In this document: positions 34,571 through 42,961 of the stretch, one piece after another
How the letters are laid out: every line of letters starts with the position of its first letter
How positions within the stretch are numbered: position 1 is the stretch's first letter
Source: RAM1 sp050247515
GTDB lineage: Bacteria > Pseudomonadota > Gammaproteobacteria > Burkholderiales > Burkholderiaceae_C
NCBI GenBank assembly: GCA_050247515.1
Contig: JBFWUB010000017.1
Location: 1-64,000, forward strand
Length of the DNA: 64,000 bases
Reading direction: 5' to 3'
Notes under the pieces: generated by a model
Databases searched by the model: none
Seen by the model: the letters and a program-made list of their open reading frames with translations, nothing else
Told to the model about the DNA's origin: nothing
Program-made: the position numbers and the translations under genes

Positions 34571-35859
34571 CCGAAGCGCTGCTGGGTTTTCTGGCCATCT
34601 TTGCGATGGCCATCGTGCGCATCCCGCTGGCTTTTGCCATGGGCATCGTGGGCGTGGTGGGCATTGGCCTCACGCGCGGCTGGTTGCCGTCTTTTGCAAA
34701 TGCGGCGCAGGTGGTGCACGAAACCGGCTTTGCCTACACGCTGTCGGTCATACCGCTGTTCATCCTGATGGGCAATTTCGTGGCGCGCGCGGGCCTGGCA
34801 CACGAGCTGTTCCACGCGGCGTACACCTTCATCGGCCACCGCCGCGGCGGCCTGGCGCACGCCACCATCGCGGCCTGCGCGGGCTTTGGCGCCATTTGCG
34901 GCTCGTCGATTGCCACCGCGGCCACCATGAGCAAGGTGGCCTACCCGTCCATGAAAAAGCTGGGTTACAGCGATTCGCTGTCCACCGGCGTGATCGCCGC
35001 GGGCGGCACGCTGGGCATCATGATCCCGCCGTCCACCATCATGGTGATCTACGGCATCGTGACCGAAACGCACATCGGCAAGCTGTTTGCGGCGGGCGTG
35101 CTGCCCGGCATCATGCTGGCGCTGATGATGATGCTGGCCGTGGTGATCGTCACCTCGCGCGACCCCGAGCATGCCCCCGCCGGTGAAAAATTCACCTGGG
35201 CCGAACGCTGGGCCGCGCTGCGCGGCATCTGGGGCGTGCTGCTGCTGGTGGTGCTGGTGCTGGGCGGCATTTATGGCGGCGTGTTCACCGCCACCGAGGG
35301 CGCGGGCATCGGCGCGGCGGGCGCCTTCTTTTTTGCGCTGGGGCGCCGTGCGCTCACCTGGAAGATCCTGCGCGACGTGCTGATCGAATCGGCCCGCACC
35401 ACGGCCATGCTGTTCACGCTGCTGATCGCGGCCACGATCTTTGCCAATTTCGTGAACTTCACCTCCATGCCCATGCAGCTGAAGGACACCATCACGCACC
35501 TGGGCCTGTCGCCCATCATGATCGTGGCGGCCATGATGGTCATCTATGTGCTGCTGGGCACGGTGATGGAAGAGCTCACCATGGTGCTGCTGACCATTCC
35601 GCTGTTCTTTCCCATCGTGATCCAGCTGGGCTTTGACCCGGTGTGGTTCGGGGTGCTGATCGTGATGGTGATCCAGATCGGCCTGATCTCGCCGCCGGTG
35701 GGCATGAACCTCTTCGTGCTGAACACCTTGCTGCCCAGAGTGGGCATTGGCACCATCTTTCGCGGCGTGTGGCCCTATGTGCTGGTGCAGATCGTCGCGC
35801 TGGGCATTCTGCTGGCCGTGCCGCAGATCAGCCTGTGGCTTCCGTCCCTGATGAAGTAG
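34567..35859 (+). CDS. TRAP transporter large permease subunit (DctM type)
   Basis: 430 residues, about twelve hydrophobic segments. Conserved pieces are IPLFILMGNFVARAGLAHELF in part, AGFGAICGSSIATAATMSKVAYP in part, GVIAAGGTLGIMIPPSTIMVIYG in part, and the C-terminal IGLISPPVGMNLFV. It forms the transport channel of the TRAP system. GTG 34567 is chosen because it overlaps the DctQ stop; upstream codons in frame lie inside dctQ. Its last 32 bases overlap the convergent MscS gene. Confidence 0.93.
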   Translation: MTEALLGFLAIFAMAIVRIPLAFAMGIVGVVGIGLTRGWLPSFANAAQVVHETGFAYTLSVIPLFILMGNFVARAGLAHELFHAAYTFIGHRRGGLAHATIAACAGFGAICGSSIATAATMSKVAYPSMKKLGYSDSLSTGVIAAGGTLGIMIPPSTIMVIYGIVTETHIGKLFAAGVLPGIMLALMMMLAVVIVTSRDPEHAPAGEKFTWAERWAALRGIWGVLLLVVLVLGGIYGGVFTATEGAGIGAAGAFFFALGRRALTWKILRDVLIESARTTAMLFTLLIAATIFANFVNFTSMPMQLKDTITHLGLSPIMIVAAMMVIYVLLGTVMEELTMVLLTIPLFFPIVIQLGFDPVWFGVLIVMVIQIGLISPPVGMNLFVLNTLLPRVGIGTIFRGVWPYVLVQIVALGILLAVPQISLWLPSLMK

Positions 35860-37123
35860 GCGCGGCGGCACGCGCCAGCCCGACAGGCGGCGCCTGCAGA
35901 TGCACCACGCGCTGCGGGTACGGAATGTCGATGCCGTGCGCGCGCAGCGCTTTCAGGATGGCGACATTGACGTCAGAGCGCACGTTGAGCTGGCCATTGC
36001 CGGGGTCGGCTATCCAGAAGAGCAACTCGTACTCCAGCCCGTCCGCGCCCAGACGGGCCAGCCGGGCACCAGGGCCGGGGTCCTTGAGCACGCGCTCGCA
36101 GGCCAGTGCACAGCCCTCCAGCAGCGCGGCAACCTGGTCGGTGTCGCTGTCATAGCCCACGGTCACCGTGGTGCTCAGCAGGACCTTGGGGTCGGCCAGC
36201 GACAGGTTTTCGATGCGTTCGGTGATGAGCTTTTCGTTCGGCACGATGGACTCGCGCCCGTTCAGCGCGCGGATCAGCGTGTAACGCGTCTTGATGTCCA
36301 CCACCGTGCCTTCAAAGCTGTCTACTCGTACCGTGTCACCGATGCGCAGTGACCGTTCAAACAGGATCACGAAGCCGCTCACATAGTTGGACGCCAGCTT
36401 CTGCAGGCCAAAGCCAAGCCCCACGCCCAGGGCGCCCCCCAGCACCGACAGCGCCGTCAGGTCCACGCCCACCGCCGACAGCGCAAACAGCAGACCCACC
36501 AGCAGCAGCACCGCCCTTATGGCGTTGCCCGCCACCTTGCGCAGCGAGAGATCCGTCACCGTGTCCACCAGGATGCGCCGCTCCAGCGCGGCGGAAATCC
36601 ACAGCGCCACCACCAGCACCACGCCCGAGGACAGCACGCCCTCGATCAGGCTGAGCACGCTGATCTTGCTCTTGCCAAACGCGAACTGGATGGCGTCCAG
36701 CTCGGCCATGACGTCGGGCAACAGGCCCACGATCCACAACACGGCGGCGATCCAGGCCAGCCAGGAGAACAGGCGCTCGACCAGGCGCGCCACGCCCGAT
36801 GCGGGAAACACCACGGTCAGCACGCGCGCCAGAAACCGTATGCCCGCCAGCGACACCAGCACAGGCACGGCGATGCGCATCACCGCCACGGCCTGGTAGT
36901 CGTCCACCACCTTGCGCGCCACGTACACCAGCACCAGCGACAACAGCGGGAACAGCAGCCCGTCCACCACCGCGCGGCCAAACCAGATGGAGTCCTTGGG
37001 CTGCTTGCGCCCCACGGCCCAGCAGATGGCAAAGGCCAGCGCCAGGCAGCCCGCCAGCACGGCCAGCTCCAGCGCCACGCCGGGCTGGGACAGGTCGCGC
37101 AGCAGTTTGTCGAGTTCGGTCAT
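35828..37123 (-). CDS. Mechanosensitive ion channel family protein (MscS-like)
   Basis: 431 residues. Several transmembrane helices (about 15-230) end in the pore-lining TM3 pattern ALSVLGGALGVGLGFGLQKLASNYVSG (Gly/Ala-rich). The beta domain follows with FERSLRIGDTVRVDSFEGTVVDIKTRYTLIRALNGRE in segments and VPNEKLITERIENLSL. It opens under membrane tension to release solutes on osmotic downshock. The N terminus is longer than in E. coli MscS. Its end overlaps the convergent dctM gene. Confidence 0.92.
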   Translation of the reverse strand: MTELDKLLRDLSQPGVALELAVLAGCLALAFAICWAVGRKQPKDSIWFGRAVVDGLLFPLLSLVLVYVARKVVDDYQAVAVMRIAVPVLVSLAGIRFLARVLTVVFPASGVARLVERLFSWLAWIAAVLWIVGLLPDVMAELDAIQFAFGKSKISVLSLIEGVLSSGVVLVVALWISAALERRILVDTVTDLSLRKVAGNAIRAVLLLVGLLFALSAVGVDLTALSVLGGALGVGLGFGLQKLASNYVSGFVILFERSLRIGDTVRVDSFEGTVVDIKTRYTLIRALNGRESIVPNEKLITERIENLSLADPKVLLSTTVTVGYDSDTDQVAALLEGCALACERVLKDPGPGARLARLGADGLEYELLFWIADPGNGQLNVRSDVNVAILKALRAHGIDIPYPQRVVHLQAPPVGLARAAAPTSSGTEATG

Positions 37124-37127
37124 GTGG

Positions 37128-37200
37128 CCCCCACGCTTGTCGCTGCGCGTACTGCGCTGCCCCCCGAGGGGGCCCTCGCACCTTGGAGCGGTCCGGCGGT
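37128..37200. repeat. GC-rich extragenic palindromic element between enoyl-CoA hydratase and MscS genes
   Basis: The 79-base gap holds CCCCCACGCTTGTCGCTGCG, then a stem of GCCCCC (37159-37164) with GGGGGC (37168-37173), then CGGTCCGGCGG. It looks like one of the dispersed extragenic repeats of this family of bacteria, though the sequence differs from the copies at 7748, 8836 and 39908. No T-run follows in either direction. Confidence 0.4.
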
Positions 37201-37202
37201 GC

Positions 37203-37985
37203 TCATGGCGCCTTTCTCCAGGACGGCTCGCGCTTTTCAGTGAAGGCCTTCACACCCTCTTGCGCGCTTGCGTCCATCATGTTCACCGCCATGGTCTGGC
37301 CTGCAAGCTGGTAGGCGGCCTCAATCCCCATCTCGCGCTGGCGATAGAACAGGTCCTTGCCCATGGCAATGGCCACGCGGGGCTTGGCCAGGATGCTGGC
37401 GACGAGCTTTTCAATTTCCGCATCCAGCTCGTCCGGCGCCACGGCCCGGTTGACCAACCCGCGATCCAGGGCCTGCTGCGCGCTGATGAAGTCACCGGTG
37501 ACCAGCATCTCCATCGCCTGCTTGGCTGGCACATTGCGCAGCAGCGGCACGCTGGGGGTGGAGCAGAACAGGCCGAAGTTCACGCCACTGACCGCAAAGC
37601 TGGCGTCGGTGGACGCCACCGCCAGGTCGCATTGCGCCACCAGCTGGCAGCCGGCCGCCGTGGCGATGCCCTGCACGCGGGCGATCACTGGCACCGGCAG
37701 CTTCTGGATGCTCAGCATCATGCGGCTGCACTGGGCAAACAGGCGCTGGTAGTACGCCAGCTCGGGCGTGGCCACCATTTCCTTGAGGTTGTGGCCGGGG
37801 CAAAACGCCTTGCCTGCGGCGCCCAGCACCACGGCGCGGGCGTCGTCGTCTTTGGCCACCTCATCCAGCGCCGCCTGCAATGCGCCCAGCATTTCCTCGC
37901 TGAGCGCGTTGAAGTTCTGCGGGCGGTTCATGGTGAGGGTCCAGACGCCGCGTGCGTCCCGCTGCTGTGTCAATGCGTCGTTCAT
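37203..37985 (-). CDS. Enoyl-CoA hydratase
   Basis: 260 residues of the crotonase fold. FCPGHNLKEM and RVQGIATAAGCQLVAQCDLAVA carry the oxyanion-hole backbone positions. In the usual Glu region the sequence reads GLFCSTPSVPLLRNVPAKQA, with no obvious pair of catalytic Glu residues. It resembles the ECHDC3-like group of crotonases, some of which are not hydratases. The gene lies 6 bases after the histone-deacetylase-like gene, same strand, so both are probably co-transcribed. The substrate is unknown. Confidence 0.8.
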   Translation of the reverse strand: MNDALTQQRDARGVWTLTMNRPQNFNALSEEMLGALQAALDEVAKDDDARAVVLGAAGKAFCPGHNLKEMVATPELAYYQRLFAQCSRMMLSIQKLPVPVIARVQGIATAAGCQLVAQCDLAVASTDASFAVSGVNFGLFCSTPSVPLLRNVPAKQAMEMLVTGDFISAQQALDRGLVNRAVAPDELDAEIEKLVASILAKPRVAIAMGKDLFYRQREMGIEAAYQLAGQTMAVNMMDASAQEGVKAFTEKREPSWRKAP

Positions 37986-37991
37986 CGCGTG

Positions 37992-38945
37992 TCAAACATC
38001 CGCCAGCTCCCGGATGTGCGCCTCCACGCTGCGCGCCAACGCGCTCAGGTTGTAGCCGCCTTCCAGGCACGAAACAATGCGGCCGCCTGCATGGCGCCGC
38101 GCCACGTCCTTGATGCGCGAGGTGATCCAGCTGTAGTCGGCCTCGGTCATGCCCAGCTGGCCCAGGTCGTCCTCGCGGTGGGCGTCAAAGCCCGCGCTGA
38201 TGAAGATCATCTCGGGTTTGAAGGCGTCCAGCCGGGGCATCCAGGACGCCTCGATCATCTCGCGGATGTCCATGCCCCGCGTGTAGGCCGGCACCGGCAG
38301 ATTGAGCATGTTCGGCGCCGGCTCGTCGGTGCCCGTGTACGGGTAAAACGGGTGCTGGAAGATGCCCACCATCAGCACGCGCGGGTCGTTGCTGAGGATG
38401 TCCTCGGTGCCGTTGCCGTGGTGCACGTCAAAGTCCACCACCGCCACGCGCTTGAGGCCATGGCGCTCCAGCGCGTAGCGCGCCGCAATGGCCACGTTGT
38501 TCAGAAAGCAAAAGCCCATGGCCTTGTCGCGGCAGGCATGGTGGCCCGGCGGGCGCACCGCGCAAAAGGCGTTCTCCAGCTCGCCGGCCATCACCGCGTC
38601 AGTGGCGGCCAGCGCTGCGCCGGCCGCGCGCAAGGAGGCCGCCCAGGTGTGGACGTTGAGGGAGGTGTCCGGGTCGATCTGCGCGTGCGTGGGGCCGCCT
38701 GCGGCGATCTCGTCGGCCAGCTGGTCGCTCAGGCCGCGCAGCGCGGCCACATGCATGCGGCCATGGGCCAGCTCGATGTCGGTGAGCGATGCCTCGGGCG
38801 CTTCGCGCCGGTCCAGCGCGTCACCGACGCCGGTGACCAGCAGGCGGTCCTCAATGGCGTCCAGCCGTTCGGGGCATTCGGGGTGGCCCGGGCCCATTTC
38901 ATGCTTCCAGCAATCGCGGTGGGTGAAATATCCGGTGGCGCCCAT
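37992..38945 (-). CDS. Histone deacetylase family protein (deacetylase/amidohydrolase)
   Basis: 317 residues of the arginase/deacetylase fold. Key parts are YFTHRDCWKHEMGPGHPECPERL in segments, RPPGHHACRDKAMGFCFLNN (active-site His pair), VVDFDVHHGNGTEDIL (zinc ligands Asp and His), ISAGFDAHRED (zinc ligand Asp) and SCLEGGYNLSALA. In bacteria such enzymes act as acetylpolyamine amidohydrolases or protein deacetylases. A 28-base gap separates its start from the divergent moxR start. The pairing with an enoyl-CoA hydratase is common, but its meaning is unclear. Confidence 0.92.
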   Translation of the reverse strand: MGATGYFTHRDCWKHEMGPGHPECPERLDAIEDRLLVTGVGDALDRREAPEASLTDIELAHGRMHVAALRGLSDQLADEIAAGGPTHAQIDPDTSLNVHTWAASLRAAGAALAATDAVMAGELENAFCAVRPPGHHACRDKAMGFCFLNNVAIAARYALERHGLKRVAVVDFDVHHGNGTEDILSNDPRVLMVGIFQHPFYPYTGTDEPAPNMLNLPVPAYTRGMDIREMIEASWMPRLDAFKPEMIFISAGFDAHREDDLGQLGMTEADYSWITSRIKDVARRHAGGRIVSCLEGGYNLSALARSVEAHIRELADV

Positions 38946-38973
38946 GTTAAAAATTTTGATGTAACGTCATGCC

Positions 38974-39894
38974 ATGGATGCACAACAAAAACTCAAGTCG
39001 CTTCTGAATCAGCTTAACACGGTGATCGTGGGCAAACCCGCCCAGGTGCAGGACTGCGTGGCCTGCCTGCTGGCCGGCGGCCATCTGCTGATTGAAGACG
39101 TGCCCGGGGTGGGCAAGACCACGCTGGCCCATGCGCTGTCGCGCGCCTTCGGCCTGCAGTTTTCGCGGGTTCAGTTCACTGCCGACCTGATGCCCAGCGA
39201 CCTGTCGGGCGTGTCCATCTACGAGCGCGGCAAGGAGTCATTCGTCTTCCACCCCGGCCCGGTATTTGCCCAGGTGCTGCTGGCCGACGAAATCAACCGC
39301 GCCAGCCCCAAGACCCAGAGCGCGCTGCTGGAAGCCATGGAAGAAAAGCAGGTCACCGTCGAAGGCGAAACCCGCCCCCTGCCCACCCCGTTCTTCGTCA
39401 TTGCCACGCAGAACCCGCACGACCAGCTGGGTACCTTTGCCCTGCCCGAAAGCCAGCTGGACCGCTTCCTCATGCGTATCTCGCTTGGCTACCCCGACCG
39501 CGCCGCGGAACGCGCCCTGCTCAACGGCGGCGACCGGCGCGACATGGTGGAGTCATTGCCCCCGGTGCTGTCGCCGCCCGAGCTTTTGCAGCTGCAGCAG
39601 CAGGTATTGACCATCCATGCCGCCGACCCCTTGCTCAACTATGTGCAGGACCTGATCGCAGCCACCCGCTCGGGCCGCTGGTTCCTGCAGGGCCTGAGCC
39701 CGCGCGCGGGCATTGCGGTGGTGCGCGCCGCCAAGGCCCAGGCGCTTCTGGCCGGGCGCGACTATGTGGCACCGGACGACGTACAGTCCATCCTGCCGCA
39801 GACCATTGCGCACCGGCTGGTGCCCACGGGCGACGCGGGGCGCGGACCGGTGGAACAGGTGCGGGCCATGATTGAGGCGGTGGCGTTGCCGTGA
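38974..39894 (+). CDS. MoxR-family AAA+ ATPase
   Basis: 306 residues. Walker A is EDVPGVGKTTLAHALS, Walker B LLADEINRASPKTQSALLEAMEE (in part), and sensor 1 FFVIATQNPHDQLGTFALPESQLDRF (in part). A helical lid domain fills the C terminus. MoxR ATPases remodel or activate partner proteins, often together with DUF58 and transglutaminase or von Willebrand proteins. The stop overlaps the GTG start of the DUF58 gene, which in turn overlaps the transglutaminase gene. This is a classic three-gene module. Confidence 0.93.
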   Translation: MDAQQKLKSLLNQLNTVIVGKPAQVQDCVACLLAGGHLLIEDVPGVGKTTLAHALSRAFGLQFSRVQFTADLMPSDLSGVSIYERGKESFVFHPGPVFAQVLLADEINRASPKTQSALLEAMEEKQVTVEGETRPLPTPFFVIATQNPHDQLGTFALPESQLDRFLMRISLGYPDRAAERALLNGGDRRDMVESLPPVLSPPELLQLQQQVLTIHAADPLLNYVQDLIAATRSGRWFLQGLSPRAGIAVVRAAKAQALLAGRDYVAPDDVQSILPQTIAHRLVPTGDAGRGPVEQVRAMIEAVALP

Positions 39895-40949
39895 GCGGAG
39901 CCCATACCAGTGCACCCGTGGAACCGGCTTCGCCGGGCCACTGGGTGCGCCCCCCTGGGGGGGAGGCGCCGAAGGCGCTTCGGGGGGGCATTCGAGTCCT
40001 TTTCCGGCAGTGGTGGCAGTCGCGCCTGCCGCTCAGCGACACCACCACGCTCACCCAGCGCAATGTGTACATCCTGCCCACCCGGCCAGGCTTCATGCTG
40101 GCGGCGACCATCATGGTGCTGCTGGTGGCCAGCATCAATTACCAGCTCAACCTGGGCTACCTGCTGACCTTCCTGCTGGCGGGCAGCGCGGTGGTGGGCA
40201 TGCATGTGTGCCACGGCACGCTGCGCGGGCTGACGATGCAGCTGGTGCCGCCGGACGCGCAGTTCATGGGCGGCAATGCCACCTTCGGCATCACGCTGGT
40301 CAATGCGCGGCGCGCGGTGCGCCACGGCATCGGCCTGGCCGTGCTGGACACCACGCACGCCGACCACTGGGCCTGGACCGACGTACCCGGCCAGGGCCGC
40401 AGCACGGTGCATGTGGCCTTTGCGCCCACGCAGCGTGGGCTGCAGCGCCTGCCGGCGCTGACGGCCGAGACGCGCTTTCCGATGGGTACCTTTCGCGTGT
40501 GGACGGTGTGGCGCCCGGCGGCCCAGGTGCTGGTGTACCCCGCGCCCGAGGCGCACCCCCCGCCGCTGCCGCCCGGCGAGCCGCGCACCGGCGGCGCGGC
40601 CGCCATGCGCACCCAGACCACCGGTGAATTTGACGGCGTGCGCGGCTACCGCCGGGGCGACCCGCTGAAGCTGGTGGTGTGGAAGCAGGTGGCGCGCAGC
40701 CAGGCCCGCGGCTCGGACGACCTGGTCAGCCGCGACACACAGCAGGCCCAGCGCTACGAGCTGTGGCTGGACTTTGCACTGGCGGGCAACCTGGACACCG
40801 AGCACAAGCTGTCGCGCCTGTGCGCCTGGGTGCTGCAGGCCGACAAGCTGGGCGTGGACTACGGCCTGCGCCTGCCCGGGCAAGAGATCAAACCGGCCAG
40901 TGGCGAGGCGCACAGGCGCCGCTGCCTGGAGGCGCTGGCACTGTGCTGA
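39891..40949 (+). CDS. DUF58 domain-containing protein
   Basis: 352 residues. Two transmembrane segments lie near the N terminus (about 66-102, FMLAATIMVLLVASINYQLN, then LLTFLLAGSAVVGMHV). The C-terminal part carries the DUF58 signature with EFDGVRGYRRGDPLKLVVWK (GD-P-W pattern). It is a membrane partner of the MoxR ATPase in this widespread module; its molecular role is not established. Residues about 6-33 come from an inserted palindromic repeat. The start may be GTG 39891, overlapping the moxR stop, or GTG 39945 within the repeat. Confidence 0.88.
   Translation: MSGAHTSAPVEPASPGHWVRPPGGEAPKALRGGIRVLFRQWWQSRLPLSDTTTLTQRNVYILPTRPGFMLAATIMVLLVASINYQLNLGYLLTFLLAGSAVVGMHVCHGTLRGLTMQLVPPDAQFMGGNATFGITLVNARRAVRHGIGLAVLDTTHADHWAWTDVPGQGRSTVHVAFAPTQRGLQRLPALTAETRFPMGTFRVWTVWRPAAQVLVYPAPEAHPPPLPPGEPRTGGAAAMRTQTTGEFDGVRGYRRGDPLKLVVWKQVARSQARGSDDLVSRDTQQAQRYELWLDFALAGNLDTEHKLSRLCAWVLQADKLGVDYGLRLPGQEIKPASGEAHRRRCLEALALC
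39908..39988 (-). repeat. Dispersed GC-rich palindromic repeat, copy 3, inside the 5' end of the DUF58 gene
   Basis: Read on the minus strand, this 81-base stretch has the same module order as the copies at 7748 and 8836: CCCCCCGAAGCGCCTTCGGC, a C-run/GGGGGGCGC stem, GGCCCGGCGAAGCCGG and a tail GTGCACTGG. Its length is a multiple of three, and the reading frame of the DUF58 gene runs through it unbroken. Confidence 0.75.
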
Positions 40950-42961
40950 AAGCCGCCCTGCAACAACTCAACGCCCTGCCGCGCGAGGGGCGCGACACGC
41001 TGTTTTTGCTGGCCGTGATCGGCTGGGTGGTGATGCCCCAGGTGGGCAACCTGCCCTGGTGGTGCAGCGGCCTGACCGCCGGCGTGCTGCTGTGGCGCGG
41101 GCGGCTGGCCTGGACGTCGCGCCCGCTGCCGGGGCGCTGGTGGATCGCGGGCCTGCTGGTCGTCACCGTCGGCGCCACGCTGCTGACGCACCGCACGCTG
41201 ATGGGGCGCGACGCCGGCGTGACCATGATCGTCGTACTGTTTGCCCTGAAAACCCTGGAGCTGCGCGCGCGCCGCGATGCGTTCGTGATCTTCTTCCTGG
41301 GCTTTTTCACCATGCTCACGAACTTCTTCTTCTCGCAGTCGCTGCTGACGGCCGCCGCCATGCTGGTGGCGCTGCTGGGGCTGCTGACGGCGCTGGTCAA
41401 CGCCCACATGCCGGTGGGCAAGCCGCCGCTGATGCAGGCCGCGCGCACGGCCGGTGGCATGGCGCTGGTGGGCGCGCCCATCATGGTCGTGCTGTTCCTG
41501 CTGTTCCCGCGGCTGGCGCCGCTGTGGGGCATCCCCAGCGACGGCCTCACGGGGCGCAGCGGCCTGTCCAGCAGCATGCAGGTGGGCAACATCGCCAGCC
41601 TGGCGCTTGACGAAAGCATTGCACTGCGCATCAAGTTCGACGGCCCCGTGCCCGCCCAGCAGGACATGTACTTTCGTGGGCCCGTGCTCACCCGCTTTGA
41701 CGGGCGCGAGTGGCAGCCGCTGCAGCCGCGGCTGGCGGCGCGCTTCACGCCGGGAATCATGGGTGCCCCGAGGCTGGACGTGGACGGCCAGCCGGTGCGC
41801 TATGAAGTGACGCTGGAGCCCAGCAACCGCCCCTGGCTCATGGTGCTGGAGGCCACGCCGCGCAGCCCCCAGGTGCCGGGCATGAACACGCTGCTGACGC
41901 AGGACCTGCAATGGGTGACCGAGCGGCCGGTGACCGACCTGCTGCGCTACCGGGCTGAAAGCTACCCGCTGTTTCGCCACGGCCCGGCCGGCGCGGCCGG
42001 GGTGCTGCCGGAATACCGCGAGTTGCCCGCGGGCTTCAACCCGCGCACGCTGCAACTGGCGCTAGACCTGCGGCGCGACCCGCGCTATGCCAACGCCGAC
42101 ACGCCGGCCCTGGTGCAGGCGGTGATGCAGATGCTGCGCAGCGGCGGCTACCAGTACACGCTGAACCCCGGCGTGTTTGGCCAGCACACAGCCGATGAAT
42201 TCTGGTTTGACCGCAAGGCGGGCTTTTGCGAGCACATTGCGTCGTCGTTCGTCATCCTGATGCGCGCGCTGGACGTGCCCGCGCGCATCGTCACCGGCTA
42301 CCAGGGCGGCGAGCGCAACAACGTGGATGGCTTCTGGACCATCCGCCAGGCGGATGCCCATGCCTGGGCCGAGGTCTGGGTACCCGGCGATGGCTGGACG
42401 CGCGTGGACCCGACATCGGCCGTGGCGCCCGGGCGCACCGGCGCCTTTGAGCGGCTGCGCGCGCCGCAGGGCGCGGTGGCCGCGGCGTTTGGCGCGGTGA
42501 ACCCGACGCTGGCCGCCAGCCTGCGTGCCGCGTGGGAGGCGGTGAACAACAGCTGGAACCAGTGGGTGCTGAACTACACGCAAAGCAAGCAGCTCGACCT
42601 GTTGAAAAACATCGGTTTCACTTCCCCCAGCTGGGAGGACCTGGCCTACGTGCTGCTGGGCCTGGTGGTGGGCGTGGCGCTGTGCGGTGCGCTGTGGACG
42701 CTGTGGGAACGCAGCCGCCATGACCCGTGGCTGCGGCTGCTGCAGCGCGCGCAGCGGCGGCTGCAGCGGGCCGGCGTGGTGGTGCCCGCCAGCGCGCCAC
42801 CGCGCCAGACGGCGGCCGTCGCGCTGGCCCGGTTTGGCGATGCAGCGCAGGGCGTGGCCGACTGGCTGTTGCGCCTGGAAGCACACCGTTACGCACCCCA
42901 GCCGCAGGCCAGCCTCGCTAAACTGCAGCAGCAATACAAACAACTCGCCTGGCCCCAGTGA
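40943..42961 (+). CDS. TgpA-like membrane transglutaminase (DUF3488 and transglutaminase core)
   Basis: 672 residues from GTG 40943, overlapping the DUF58 stop. About six membrane helices (to about 200) form the DUF3488 part. A periplasmic transglutaminase-like domain shows DRKAGFCEHIASSFVILMRA (in part, catalytic Cys), RQADAHAWAEVW (His) and GWTRVDPTSA (Asp). A last helix (about 570-590) and a cytoplasmic tail follow. The Pseudomonas homologue TgpA is an essential periplasmic enzyme. With MoxR and DUF58 it forms a conserved unit, possibly for envelope peptide processing. Confidence 0.92.
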   Translation: MLKAALQQLNALPREGRDTLFLLAVIGWVVMPQVGNLPWWCSGLTAGVLLWRGRLAWTSRPLPGRWWIAGLLVVTVGATLLTHRTLMGRDAGVTMIVVLFALKTLELRARRDAFVIFFLGFFTMLTNFFFSQSLLTAAAMLVALLGLLTALVNAHMPVGKPPLMQAARTAGGMALVGAPIMVVLFLLFPRLAPLWGIPSDGLTGRSGLSSSMQVGNIASLALDESIALRIKFDGPVPAQQDMYFRGPVLTRFDGREWQPLQPRLAARFTPGIMGAPRLDVDGQPVRYEVTLEPSNRPWLMVLEATPRSPQVPGMNTLLTQDLQWVTERPVTDLLRYRAESYPLFRHGPAGAAGVLPEYRELPAGFNPRTLQLALDLRRDPRYANADTPALVQAVMQMLRSGGYQYTLNPGVFGQHTADEFWFDRKAGFCEHIASSFVILMRALDVPARIVTGYQGGERNNVDGFWTIRQADAHAWAEVWVPGDGWTRVDPTSAVAPGRTGAFERLRAPQGAVAAAFGAVNPTLAASLRAAWEAVNNSWNQWVLNYTQSKQLDLLKNIGFTSPSWEDLAYVLLGLVVGVALCGALWTLWERSRHDPWLRLLQRAQRRLQRAGVVVPASAPPRQTAAVALARFGDAAQGVADWLLRLEAHRYAPQPQASLAKLQQQYKQLAWPQ

